A stretch of 37,032 nucleotides of DNA from Methylococcaceae bacterium UBA4132 (lineage in GTDB: Bacteria > Pseudomonadota > Gammaproteobacteria > Methylococcales > Methylomonadaceae), in the NCBI GenBank assembly GCA_002380945.1, contig DFWO01000080.1, forward strand, positions 1-37,032, in the 5' to 3' direction. Both the position numbers and the translations under genes were made by a program. The notes below the pieces were generated by a model. That model did no database searches and was not told the DNA's origin. It saw only the letters and a program-made list of their open reading frames with translations. Below, one piece after another: positions 24,223-33,480 of the stretch. Each line of letters opens with the position of its first letter. Positions within the stretch are counted from its first letter, which is position 1.

Positions 24223-25807
24223 GGTCTTGTTCGCAAGTTTGGGTAAAATATCGCTGTAAAAATTCAGCGAACGGGCGTTGAGGTTGGCTTTCGAGGGCTT
24301 GTTGTTTAGCGTGAGACTGTGCGGCGGTGGCAACAAATTGCGCGGTGGTGGCTTCATCTAAGTGGCGACCTCTAAAATAGTTGGCGTGTTGTTCAGAGGT
24401 TTTTAAGGCAAAACGGGCAAACGGTTGTTTGTTGTCACGCATAGCCGCTAACATCCGCGCCGATGCGGTTAAGTCTGGATTTTTGACAGCTTCGCGTTGC
24501 TGTTCTAGGGCGTTGCTATACGGTTTATCGAGCGCATTGTTATCGAGAATCGCACAAACTGGCTGCATAGCTTGCAGAATTTCTTCCGCCCAATCTTGTA
24601 AACTGATTTTCTGCCCGTTTTTTTGTAATTGTAAATCGGGTTTTCTGCCTTCGTTGGCAACTGCCAATTGATTGGCGTTATTGATTTTGTGATCTGCTTC
24701 CGACATGGCAGGGCTGTCAGTTAATAAGCAAGTCAATAACAAGGCTTCGATAAAACGCAGTTTAGATTCATCCACGCCGAGCGGATTGAATATGTCCAAG
24801 TCTAAAGAACGCATTTCTACATAAAGCACGCCGCGACGTTTTAACGCGACGGTGGGTTTTTCACAAGACTTAGCGATTTGTTTGGGGCGCATCGTGCTGT
24901 AAAACTCGTTTTCAATTTGTAGAATGTTGCTGTTGAGCTGTTTATATTCACCGCCCACTTCCACGCCAATTTTTTCATATTCAGGATAAGGCGTAGAAAT
25001 CGCTTTGCCTAAGCTGTCCACATAACCATCGAGTGAGTTGTAATCAATGTTAAGACTGGCTTGATTTTTACTTTTATAGCCGATGTCGCTCATGCGTAAA
25101 GAAGTCGCATAAGGATGATACAAAGTGCCGTTATCAAATTCTTCAAATTGCGCCATTAACGCAGGGCGACTTTTAAAAAAGTTTTTGCAAATCGCAGGTG
25201 ACGCACCGAATAAATACAGTATCAACCAACCCACGCGCTGAAAATTGCGAATTAGTCCAAAATAGCCGTCATTTTTGAATGATTGTAAATCCAGCGCACT
25301 ATTTTCTTGGTTGTGCAACGCGACCCACAAGGATTCAGGCACCGAATAATTAAAATGAATACCCGCTATGGATTGCATAGTTCGACCATAACGATGCCAC
25401 AAGCCATGACGATAAATGTGTTTCATGCGTCCGACATTCGATGAACCGTATTCAGCAATACGAATACTGTCATCGCCGTCTATGCCACACGGCATACTTG
25501 CACCGAGCAGAATTTCACCATCGAGATGTTGATAAACAAACTGGTGAATATTATCCAAATAGCTGAGCGTTTCTTTAACGTCAGCAAACGGCGGGGTAAT
25601 CAGCTCAATCAGAGCTTCAGAATAATCCGTGGTAATGTCAGGATGCGTTAAAGCTGAACCTAAAGCGTGTGGATGCCCCGTTTGTGAGATAAAACCGTTG
25701 TGGGTTAGGCGTAAGCTTTCTTTTTCAATACCTTTTAACCCGCCACATAACAGTTGTTGGTTGCCTTTTTCCAAAAGTGAATTCAAGCGATTTGTTGTCA
25801 AAGTCAT
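24215..25807 (-). CDS. gshA: Glutamate-cysteine ligase (proteobacterial GshA)
   Basis: The 530-residue enzyme joins glutamate and cysteine in the first step of glutathione synthesis (E. coli GshA 518). It has GGLKGIEKESLRLT with the catalytic Glu residues, TDYSEALIELITPP, PCGID, the GLWHRYGRTMQSIAGIHFNYS segment, and EMRSLDLDIFNPLGV, all typical of the E. coli class and distinct from the plant-type enzyme. AGGAC precedes the ATG. It overlaps cysH by 8 bases, so cysteine supply and its use are encoded together. Confidence 0.96.
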   Translation of the reverse strand: MTLTTNRLNSLLEKGNQQLLCGGLKGIEKESLRLTHNGFISQTGHPHALGSALTHPDITTDYSEALIELITPPFADVKETLSYLDNIHQFVYQHLDGEILLGASMPCGIDGDDSIRIAEYGSSNVGRMKHIYRHGLWHRYGRTMQSIAGIHFNYSVPESLWVALHNQENSALDLQSFKNDGYFGLIRNFQRVGWLILYLFGASPAICKNFFKSRPALMAQFEEFDNGTLYHPYATSLRMSDIGYKSKNQASLNIDYNSLDGYVDSLGKAISTPYPEYEKIGVEVGGEYKQLNSNILQIENEFYSTMRPKQIAKSCEKPTVALKRRGVLYVEMRSLDLDIFNPLGVDESKLRFIEALLLTCLLTDSPAMSEADHKINNANQLAVANEGRKPDLQLQKNGQKISLQDWAEEILQAMQPVCAILDNNALDKPYSNALEQQREAVKNPDLTASARMLAAMRDNKQPFARFALKTSEQHANYFRGRHLDEATTAQFVATAAQSHAKQQALESQPQRPFAEFLQRYFTQTCEQDHD

Positions 25808-26000
25808 AGCGTGTGTAGTCCTAATAGTGTCGCGGCATTATACTGTAGAAACCATAATCAGCACATGAACACAGTTTTACCTTTGTCACTCTGTATCTAC
25901 CGACACAACAAAGGCGTTATCTAAATTAGTGATAGATTAAGCTGCCACGCATGATATGTGCGAATCTAAACGCTAAAAATCAAATCTCATCGAGAATGCT

Positions 26001-28652
26001 ATGGACATTAAAGCAATATTTGAAAAATTAACCGAAATTATCCAATGGTTGGCGGACACATGGCGCGATGGCACATGGGGCAAGCGTTTAATATTGTTGG
26101 CTGGATTATTAGCGGCATTGCTACTTTTTTTAAAGACTGATATTCCATCCAAGTGGGGGCTTTCTGAACCATTACTCGCTGAGCATTATATTTATTATTG
26201 GCTAATAGTTGGTTTATTGATTGTTAGCGCATTCATTATTGAAATTCGCCGCCCACGCATACCCAACAATCCCGTCATCGGTGCTTTACAAAAAAATAGT
26301 GCTATTCGGGATTTATACGCCTTTGATTTTGATGATACAGAGATATTCAAGCAATTACAGCGTAATGTCATTTTAGATAAAATCACTAAAGCGATTATCA
26401 ATCCAGATTTTAAATTTGGCATTTTATATGGCGAATCAGGTTGCGGTAAAACGTCGTTTTTAAAAGCGGGTTTATGTGCTGCTTTAAAACAAAATGGACA
26501 TTATTTACCTGTTTATATTAAGTTTGATAAAGAATCGCCTGAAACGTATTTATATACCGCATTAAAAAAAGAACTGCCATCAACAAACTTGCCAGGCAAT
26601 AATCATGATTTATTAGCCGCTGTGCTGAATCAAAATAATGGCAAAAGCATCATCTTTATTTTTTACCAATTCGAGCAGTTCTTTTTACATCAACCCAGAG
26701 TTGAACAACGTGTCACTTTTATTCAATTATTAGCCAGTTGGTATCAAACCAATCAGCCTGTCAAAATTTTGCTAGGTATACGTCGCGATTATTTTAGTTA
26801 TGCAATAGAAATTGCTCCTGAAATTAATAGCGAGTTTGAACATAATCAAAAAGAAGTTTTTAAACTGCTTAATTTTACGGTTACAGAAGCCACAGCGGTT
26901 TTTAAAGTCTTGGCGCAAACAGCTGATTTGGCATTTGATGAAAACGCGGTTGAAACAATCTGTCGTAATGAATTAGCAAAACAAGATGGCTTAATACTGC
27001 CCGCCGATATTCAGATATTAGCCAGTGTGATTCGTGATTTACCGAGGCAGGAAAATCATCAGGGTTTTAATCGGGATACTTTTCTAAAAGTAGGTGGTGT
27101 GGAAGGCTTATTAAATAACTTTCTAAAAAATAACCTAGAAATTTTACCGCTCAAAAAACGCAAAGCGGTGTTAAAAGTATTACGCGCTTTAATTGATAGA
27201 AACAGAAACTTACGCGCAGGTGAATTAACGCTGGTAGAAATTGAAAGCAAAGCTAATGATATTAGCCCAGAAGACATAAAAGACGCAGTAGACTGGTCAA
27301 TGAATACCCGTTTAATGATCGCCATTGAAGATGAAGAATTACACATTAACAAATACCAGTTAACCCATGAAAAATTAATTCCCTCAGTATTATTATTAGT
27401 CGGTGAATTATCCGATGATGTGGAAAAAGCCAATAGCTTATTAGAACGCCGCACTAATGAATGGCTGGGCAATCTAAAAGCCAAACGTTTTTTACTCAAC
27501 TTTAATGAATTAAAATTAATCAATAAACAGCAGCATTCGTTGGTATGGGGCGACAATCAACGTGATAAAGAAATGTTGATTGCTGTCAGTCAGCGTAAAC
27601 ACCAAACTAATCTGTTTGTTTATGCAGTATTGCCTATAGTGACACTCACTGCTTATGGTGTTTGGTGGTTATCACCCTCTGGAGAAATTCATGAATGTAA
27701 AAATGAGTTGAATAAGCAGGCGATAGCGGCTACGGACAGCGTCAGACAAGATGCCATTTCGCAAGCTCTGAATAATGGTTCAGTTAAAATCAATAAACAA
27801 AATTTACAAGTTACTCGTGTTTCTCCATTGCAATATCTCCAAACAGCCATCGCCGAAAAAATCAGTGATGAACAAAGTAAAGCCGAGGTTTTTACCGACC
27901 TCGCCACAGCGGCGGGTACGCTAGGCAACAAAGAACAAGGTTTAGCGTATTTAACGCAATTACAAGCCGCTGCCGAAAAAATCAGCGATGAACAACGTAA
28001 ATCCTACGTTTTTAGCACCCTCGCCACAGCGGCGGGTATGCTAGGCGACAAAGAACAAGGCTTTGCGTATTTAATGAAAGCACTAGGCATTGCCAAAAAA
28101 ATCAGCGATGAACAAAGTAAAGACAATGTTTTTTCCAACCTCGCCAGAGCGGCGGGTACGCTAGGCAACCCAGAACAAGGCTTGGCGTATTTAACGCAAT
28201 TACAAACCGCTGCCGAAAAAATCAGCGATGAACAAAGTAAAGCCAGCAATAAACAAAGTAAAGCCAATGTTTTTTCCAACCTCGCCAGAGCGGCGGGTAC
28301 GCTAGGCAACCCAGAACAAGGCTTGGCGTATTTAACGCAATTACAAACCGCTGCCGAAAAAATCAGCGATGAACAAAGTAAAGCCGAGGTTTTTACCGCC
28401 CTCGCCACAGCGGCGGGTACGCTAGGTAACAAAAAACAAGCATGGCAATTTTCATACTATGCAGTCAATGCTGCCAGGAAGGCAAAGGCTGACGATAACC
28501 CTGCATTTTTACAAAACGCTGAACTAAATGCTCAAGCAGGCAATTATCGTAAGGCTTGTGAGTTGGCGAGGGATAAAGAATATGTCAAATCTGACGGATT
28601 AAAAATTCTTGCCGTTGTGTTGCGCGAATATACTAAAGAACATGATTTATAA
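26001..28652 (+). CDS. Membrane-anchored STAND-type NTPase with C-terminal 40-residue repeats
   Basis: The 883-residue protein has two N-terminal membrane helices (about 30-45 and 65-81). An NTPase domain follows with Walker A GESGCGKT (144-151) and the STAND-like segment IIFIFYQFEQFF (about 217-228). Tyr replaces the Walker B Asp of the usual DQFEE motif. A sensor segment ILLGIRRDYF and a winged-helix region ending in YQLTHEKLIP come next. A third membrane helix lies at about 536-557. From residue 618 five 40-residue helical repeats (AEKISDEQSK...LATAAGTLGN...) form a TPR-like sensor. STAND proteins act as signal-triggered switches in conflict and stress responses. No separate effector domain is visible, so membrane action is possible. 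It stands alone between gshA and recQ. Confidence 0.75.
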   Translation: MDIKAIFEKLTEIIQWLADTWRDGTWGKRLILLAGLLAALLLFLKTDIPSKWGLSEPLLAEHYIYYWLIVGLLIVSAFIIEIRRPRIPNNPVIGALQKNSAIRDLYAFDFDDTEIFKQLQRNVILDKITKAIINPDFKFGILYGESGCGKTSFLKAGLCAALKQNGHYLPVYIKFDKESPETYLYTALKKELPSTNLPGNNHDLLAAVLNQNNGKSIIFIFYQFEQFFLHQPRVEQRVTFIQLLASWYQTNQPVKILLGIRRDYFSYAIEIAPEINSEFEHNQKEVFKLLNFTVTEATAVFKVLAQTADLAFDENAVETICRNELAKQDGLILPADIQILASVIRDLPRQENHQGFNRDTFLKVGGVEGLLNNFLKNNLEILPLKKRKAVLKVLRALIDRNRNLRAGELTLVEIESKANDISPEDIKDAVDWSMNTRLMIAIEDEELHINKYQLTHEKLIPSVLLLVGELSDDVEKANSLLERRTNEWLGNLKAKRFLLNFNELKLINKQQHSLVWGDNQRDKEMLIAVSQRKHQTNLFVYAVLPIVTLTAYGVWWLSPSGEIHECKNELNKQAIAATDSVRQDAISQALNNGSVKINKQNLQVTRVSPLQYLQTAIAEKISDEQSKAEVFTDLATAAGTLGNKEQGLAYLTQLQAAAEKISDEQRKSYVFSTLATAAGMLGDKEQGFAYLMKALGIAKKISDEQSKDNVFSNLARAAGTLGNPEQGLAYLTQLQTAAEKISDEQSKASNKQSKANVFSNLARAAGTLGNPEQGLAYLTQLQTAAEKISDEQSKAEVFTALATAAGTLGNKKQAWQFSYYAVNAARKAKADDNPAFLQNAELNAQAGNYRKACELARDKEYVKSDGLKILAVVLREYTKEHDL
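27852..28440 (+). repeat. Five near-identical 120-bp tandem repeats inside the STAND gene
   Basis: Units begin at 27852, 27972, 28092, 28212 and 28353, each with gccgaaaaaatcag or a close variant. The fourth is 141 bp because of an in-frame 21-bp insertion that repeats part of its own start (28248-28268). A block of roughly 118 bp around 28128-28247 recurs almost unchanged at 28269-28388. All units stay in frame (40 residues). The high nucleotide identity points to recent duplication or gene conversion. Confidence 0.9.
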
Positions 28653-28707
28653 CAGGCGTGTTAAGTTCTTCAATCAACATTAGCCACTACCCATATTTAT
28701 TGCACAA

Positions 28708-30843
28708 ATGAATAACACCCCCATCGACATTTTAAAAACCGTGTTTGGCTATGACAGTTTTCGTGGTCAACAGCAAGCCGTGATTGAACACGTTATCGAG
28801 GGTCAGGACGCGCTGGTGTTGATGCCTACGGGTGGCGGTAAATCCTTGTGTTATCAAATTCCTGCGTTGTTGCGTGAAGGTGTGGGTATTGTGATTTCGC
28901 CATTGATTGCGTTGATGCAGGATCAAGTCAGTGCGTTATTGCAGTTAGGGGTGAGGGCGGCGTTTTTAAATTCCAGTCTATCTATTGAACAAGCGCGACA
29001 CGTTGAACAACAGTTAATCAATGGCGAGTTGGATTTGTTGTATGTCGCGCCTGAACGTTTAACTCATCGGCGTACTTTAGAATTTTTTGCCCAATTAAAA
29101 ATCGCACTGTTTGCGATTGATGAAGCGCATTGCGTATCACAATGGGGGCATGATTTTCGGGCTGATTATTTGCAATTGTCTTTATTGCATGAGCGTTTTC
29201 CGACGATTCCGCGTATTGCTTTAACGGCAACGGCGGATGAACGTACCCGCCAAGAAATTATTGTCCGTTTAAAACTGGAACACGCGCCACTGTATTTAAG
29301 CGGTTTTGACCGTCCGAATATTCGTTATGCGATTGTGCAGAAACACAATGCACGACAACAATTATTAACCTTTATTAGTTCCCAACATGACGGTGATGCT
29401 GGGATTGTCTATTGTTTGTCACGCAAGAAAGTGGAAGACACCGCGCAATGGTTACGCACGCAAGGTATTAATGCCTTACCGTATCATGCGGGTATGACGA
29501 ACCAAGATAGACAATATCATCAACAGCAGTTTCTCCAGCAAGATAATGTGGTGATTGTTGCTACGATTGCGTTTGGTATGGGCATTGATAAACCGAATGT
29601 GCGTTTTGTCGCGCATTTAGATTTGCCAAAAAGTGTGGAAGGCTATTATCAAGAAACGGGTAGGGCAGGGCGTGATGGTTTACCAGCGAATGCGTGGATG
29701 GCTTATGGTTTGCAAGATGTGGTGATGTTGCGGCGGATATTAGCCAGTTCGGATGCTGATGAAGCGCATAAACGCTTAGAACTGCATAAGCTTGATGCCA
29801 TGTTGGCATTGTGCGAACAAGTGCATTGTCGGCGGCAAACTTTACTGGGGTATTTTGGCGACCATTTAGAGCAGCCATGCGGTAATTGTGATACTTGTTT
29901 AGAACCTGTGCAAACGTGGGATGGCACGATAGCTGCGCAACAGGCGTTGTCGTGTATTTATCGGACAGGTTCGCGGTTTGGTGTGCAGTATTTAATTGAT
30001 GTGCTATTAGGTAAACAAAATGAACGCATCATTAGCGCAAATCATCATCAACAATCGACCTTTGGTATCGGCAAAGACTTGGATGAACAGCAATGGCATT
30101 CGGTGTTTCGGCAATTGGTGGCGCGTGGTTTAGTCGGCGTTAATTTTGAACAGTTTGGTGCGTTGCATTTGATTGAAGCCAGTCGTCCAATTTTGCGCGG
30201 TGAACAGCAATTAATATTACGCAAAGATATTAAGCAGGAAAAACTAAAACGCGCTAAGAAAATAGCGGGCATTACGCGTAGCCGTGATGATGCTAATGCC
30301 TTGTTATGGGATGCACTACGCGCTAAACGCCGTGAGATAGCTGACGATCAACAAGTACCACCTTATGTGATTTTTCATGATGCCACGCTGATGGCAATGA
30401 TGGAACACAAGCCCTCCACGCTAGAACAACTGGGACAATTGTCAGGCGTAGGGCAACGCAAATTAGATTTATACGGTGAAAAGTTTTTAACCATTATTCG
30501 TGATTTTTTTGGTGATGATGTAGGGCTGTCTGATACGGTTGCCGAATCATTGCACTTATTCAGATTGGGCTTAAGTGTGCAGAAAATCGCTGACATAAGA
30601 GCTTTGAAAGATGCCACGATTTATGGGCATTTAGCCGAAGCGATAGCCCAAGGTTTGTTGGTTTTAACCGATGTGATTGATTTATCAGAATCAGAAATTA
30701 AACAGATGGAAAGTAGTATCTTGGCATTACCCGAAGAGCAGAAAAACAGCTTAAAACCAGTCTATGAACAGTTTGAGGGAGTTTACGATTATGGGATTTT
30801 ACGCTGTGTAAAAGCGGCGTTACAGCATGAAATAGAATCGTAG
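28708..30843 (+). CDS. recQ: ATP-dependent DNA helicase RecQ
   Basis: The 711-residue superfamily 2 helicase unwinds DNA 3' to 5' in recombination and replication repair. The motifs are FRGQQQAVI (motif 0), MPTGGGKSLCYQ (K45), FAIDEAHCVSQWGHDFR (DEAH), ALTATAD, and QETGRAGRDGLPA (motif VI). A zinc site CRRQ...CGNCDTC and the RQC winged helix follow, then an HRDC domain (TLMAMMEHKPSTLEQLGQLSGVG). It is longer than E. coli RecQ (609) because of an extra C-terminal helix-turn-helix-like domain (HLFRLGLSVQKIADIRALKDATIYGHL), known in some bacterial RecQs. No good ribosome binding site is seen. It ends 3 bases from the convergent cydB stop. Confidence 0.95.
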   Translation: MNNTPIDILKTVFGYDSFRGQQQAVIEHVIEGQDALVLMPTGGGKSLCYQIPALLREGVGIVISPLIALMQDQVSALLQLGVRAAFLNSSLSIEQARHVEQQLINGELDLLYVAPERLTHRRTLEFFAQLKIALFAIDEAHCVSQWGHDFRADYLQLSLLHERFPTIPRIALTATADERTRQEIIVRLKLEHAPLYLSGFDRPNIRYAIVQKHNARQQLLTFISSQHDGDAGIVYCLSRKKVEDTAQWLRTQGINALPYHAGMTNQDRQYHQQQFLQQDNVVIVATIAFGMGIDKPNVRFVAHLDLPKSVEGYYQETGRAGRDGLPANAWMAYGLQDVVMLRRILASSDADEAHKRLELHKLDAMLALCEQVHCRRQTLLGYFGDHLEQPCGNCDTCLEPVQTWDGTIAAQQALSCIYRTGSRFGVQYLIDVLLGKQNERIISANHHQQSTFGIGKDLDEQQWHSVFRQLVARGLVGVNFEQFGALHLIEASRPILRGEQQLILRKDIKQEKLKRAKKIAGITRSRDDANALLWDALRAKRREIADDQQVPPYVIFHDATLMAMMEHKPSTLEQLGQLSGVGQRKLDLYGEKFLTIIRDFFGDDVGLSDTVAESLHLFRLGLSVQKIADIRALKDATIYGHLAEAIAQGLLVLTDVIDLSESEIKQMESSILALPEEQKNSLKPVYEQFEGVYDYGILRCVKAALQHEIES

Positions 30844-30846
30844 TTA

Positions 30847-31842
30847 TCAGTCTTCAGCTACTTTGCCACGCAATACATAATATTGATAGCCGTTATAAAT
30901 CAACATCAATGGTAATAATCCACCTTCTGCATACAGCATAAATTCCAATGTTTTAGAAGACGAAGCGGCGGCGTGCAGGGTCATCACGCTAGGTATGATG
31001 TATGGATAATGACTACTTACTAGCCCCACTAATACGATAAATAACATCACAACACAGACAATAAATGGACTGGAATCATTGAGTTGATGTTGTAGTTGCC
31101 ATAGCAATACTATCGATAAAGCTACTGTTATCAATGCCAAAATAGCAAAGTAAAACGGTAGCTGCATCCAACGTTCAATCACTAAGGGTGTATTAATACT
31201 CATAAATACAAAGAAAGTTATCAGCAATACTATCAGTGCAGTGCTGAATTTTCTTGCCCAAATGGCGGCGGATTGGCGTAATGTGCCATTGACTTTACCG
31301 AATAAATAGGTTGCACCTAACAAGCTGTAGGCACTGATTAGCAATGCGACTGTAACGAAAGAAAATGGGGTAAACCAGACGAATAGCGCGGTGCTACTAG
31401 TCATTTCTAGTGATATACCGCTGAGTAAGGTACTCAATGCGAGACCTTGCGCTAAAATAACCAAAAGACTGCCACCACCAAAAGCAAAAACCCAGACACT
31501 CGGTTTTTTTGAGTATAAATAAAATTCAAATGCCACACCTCTAAACATTAAGGCGAACAACATCAACATAATAGGAATATAAAGTGCTTGCAATGCCGCT
31601 GCATACGCTAAAGGAAATGCGCCAAATAATGTACCGCCTAGCAAGACTAACCACGTTTCATTAGCATCCCATACGCCACTGAGGCAGTGCATCATTACCG
31701 ACTTTTTTTGTGCATCACGTTCTAATAACGACAGTACGCCCACGCCTAAGTCAAAACCATCCAACGCTACATACATAAATAAAATCAGCGTCAACATGGC
31801 ACCCCATGTGTTAATCAATAAGTCAGATACTGTATGCGCCAT
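30847..31842 (-). CDS. cydB: Cytochrome bd-type quinol oxidase subunit II (CIO type)
   Basis: The 331-residue polytopic subunit has eight to nine helices. The signatures are YVALDGFDLGVGVLS and GVWDANETWLVLLGGTLFGAFPLAYA, the latter typical of the cyanide-insensitive oxidase (CioB) branch. It forms the quinol oxidase with the upstream cydA product, reducing O2 to water with electrons from the quinone pool. It starts 9 bases after cydA, one transcript. There is no room for a small CydX subunit, because recQ converges 3 bases downstream. Assignment as CioB rather than classical CydB rests on motif style. Confidence 0.94.
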   Translation of the reverse strand: MAHTVSDLLINTWGAMLTLILFMYVALDGFDLGVGVLSLLERDAQKKSVMMHCLSGVWDANETWLVLLGGTLFGAFPLAYAAALQALYIPIMLMLFALMFRGVAFEFYLYSKKPSVWVFAFGGGSLLVILAQGLALSTLLSGISLEMTSSTALFVWFTPFSFVTVALLISAYSLLGATYLFGKVNGTLRQSAAIWARKFSTALIVLLITFFVFMSINTPLVIERWMQLPFYFAILALITVALSIVLLWQLQHQLNDSSPFIVCVVMLFIVLVGLVSSHYPYIIPSVMTLHAAASSSKTLEFMLYAEGGLLPLMLIYNGYQYYVLRGKVAED

Positions 31843-31851
31843 AATCAGTCC

Positions 31852-33234
31852 TTATTTTGCATGAGGGTTATTTGGATAAGGAAGCGGCGGATTTATATTT
31901 GGGCCATTCATAATGATGCGACGGGCGAATAATAAAAATAATATTAGCAATAAACTATAAATCGCTATGAAGAGTATCAGGCTGGTGGCTACCACAGGAG
32001 AGGGTAAATTAGACACGGCGTGTTCAGTGCGTAACAAGCCATAAACTATCCACGGTTGACGACCGACTTCTCGAACTATCCAACCGCATTCAGTAGCAAT
32101 ATAGCCTAGCGGTATTGTCGCAACCCAACACTTTAACAACCAAGCTGGAAATGTCCAAGCGTTGGTTAGTTTGCGTTGTCGCCACCACGCTATTACACTT
32201 ATCAGAACTAATCCTGCCATAGCAAAGCCGATAGCAATCATGACCCTAAAGGTATAAAAAATCAGAGGAATGGCAGGCGGTTGATCTTCAGGTACGAAAT
32301 CTTTTAATCCAACTACTTTGCCGTACATGGCATGGTTGACGATTAAACTTAGTCCATGCGGAATACTCAATGCCCATGTATTGGTTTGGCTAGCCTTATC
32401 TGGCCACGCGATGATATTCCATTCTGCCCCTTCACTATCAGAATTAGTTTGCCAATGGGCTTCTATGGCGGCGGCTTTGGCAGGTTGCGTATGAAATAAC
32501 TGTAACCCCGCAATATCACCGACGACAATCTGCAAAGGTGTCACCAGTAACAAGCCTATCATTGCTAGTATTAGAGATTTCTGAAATAACGCTGTATGAC
32601 GATTATGTAATAAATACCAAGCAGAAATTCCACCCACCACAAACAGACTGGTTGCTAAGCAGGCTAACCACATGTGGGCATAGCCTAAAAAATGATTGAC
32701 ATTAAACAATGCGTCTTTATAGCTATCGACAATATAACGACCTGCTTCTATGTGACCGCCGCTAGGATTGTGCATCCAACCATTGGCAATCATAATCCAG
32801 AATGCTGACAGTGACGAACCAAATGCAACCATAGATGTTGCAAATAAGTGCATTTTAGCGGGGACGCGTTGCCAACCAAACATCATAATGCCTAAGAATC
32901 CCGCTTCCAGCATTAATGCCATCGCACCATCATAACCAAGAATATTACCGAAAAATTCGCCAGATAATCGTGAGAAAGGAGTCCAGTTCGTACCAAATTC
33001 AAACTCAAGCGGAATGCCGCTCACTACGCCCAAACCAAAGTTAAGCAAAAACAGCTTGCTCCAGAACTGAGCGTGGATTAAATAATCCTTATTACCTGTT
33101 TTCATCCACATAGCTTCCACAGCTATCAAAAAAATGGACAATCCAACTGTCAACAACGGCCAAAGAATATGGAATATGGAGGTAATAGCAAATTGTAGCC
33201 GAGACAAAAGTAATGAATCATGCAGTAAATCCAT
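31852..33234 (-). CDS. cydA: Cytochrome bd-type quinol oxidase subunit I, short Q-loop (CIO type)
   Basis: The 460-residue subunit is shorter than E. coli CydA (522), as expected for the short-Q-loop branch. Heme ligands are recognisable: H22 in FHILWPLLTVGLS (heme b595/d region), H187 in GYAHMWLACLATSLF, and M332 in YTFRVMIAIGFAMAG (b558). The conserved GRQPWIVYGLLRTEHAVS is present near the C-terminus. Cyanide-insensitive oxidases of this class serve at low O2 or when heme-copper oxidases are inhibited, for example by sulfide or cyanide. It is the first gene of the cydAB operon. Confidence 0.95.
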   Translation of the reverse strand: MDLLHDSLLLSRLQFAITSIFHILWPLLTVGLSIFLIAVEAMWMKTGNKDYLIHAQFWSKLFLLNFGLGVVSGIPLEFEFGTNWTPFSRLSGEFFGNILGYDGAMALMLEAGFLGIMMFGWQRVPAKMHLFATSMVAFGSSLSAFWIMIANGWMHNPSGGHIEAGRYIVDSYKDALFNVNHFLGYAHMWLACLATSLFVVGGISAWYLLHNRHTALFQKSLILAMIGLLLVTPLQIVVGDIAGLQLFHTQPAKAAAIEAHWQTNSDSEGAEWNIIAWPDKASQTNTWALSIPHGLSLIVNHAMYGKVVGLKDFVPEDQPPAIPLIFYTFRVMIAIGFAMAGLVLISVIAWWRQRKLTNAWTFPAWLLKCWVATIPLGYIATECGWIVREVGRQPWIVYGLLRTEHAVSNLPSPVVATSLILFIAIYSLLLILFLLFARRIIMNGPNINPPLPYPNNPHAK

Positions 33235-33480
33235 AATCTTAATTAACCCCAGTTCGACATAAGAAAATTTTTTTAAATAACAGCCTTAGAATCGCGTTAT
33301 TTCGTTTATTTACTGTTACAAAAAACGCCGTAACTTTCAATAAGTTTTGTTCCAAATTCAAGCTAAGTAAATTATATCCGAATATAGGTTGCTGATATAT
33401 AAGCATATACAACTCAGAAATCAAGTAGATAGCCGTGTTTTAAATACGCGTTCTTTGATAAATTTTTGTGAAAAAAGATG
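33235..33480. other. Upstream region of cydAB without a gene
   Basis: A/T-rich DNA upstream of cydA holds no credible gene; a 61-codon minus-strand frame (33424-33239) has no recognisable feature and was not accepted. The cydAB promoter should lie here, but I see no unambiguous FNR or ArcA box. Confidence 0.5.

Noticed and set aside
24223..24357. Open extension of cysH into gshA
   Set aside because: Pro-rich, unlike the family; start at 24222 fits the conserved N-terminus.
28004..28432. Long minus-strand frame across the STAND repeats
   Set aside because: It is the reverse image of a repeated coding sequence with in-frame periodicity, not an independent gene.
27852..28440. Possible CRISPR-like array
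   Set aside because: Units are 120 bp, contiguous and in frame with the protein; no spacers.
33239..33424. 61-codon minus-strand frame upstream of cydA
   Set aside because: No family features or ribosome binding site; lies where the cydAB promoter is expected.
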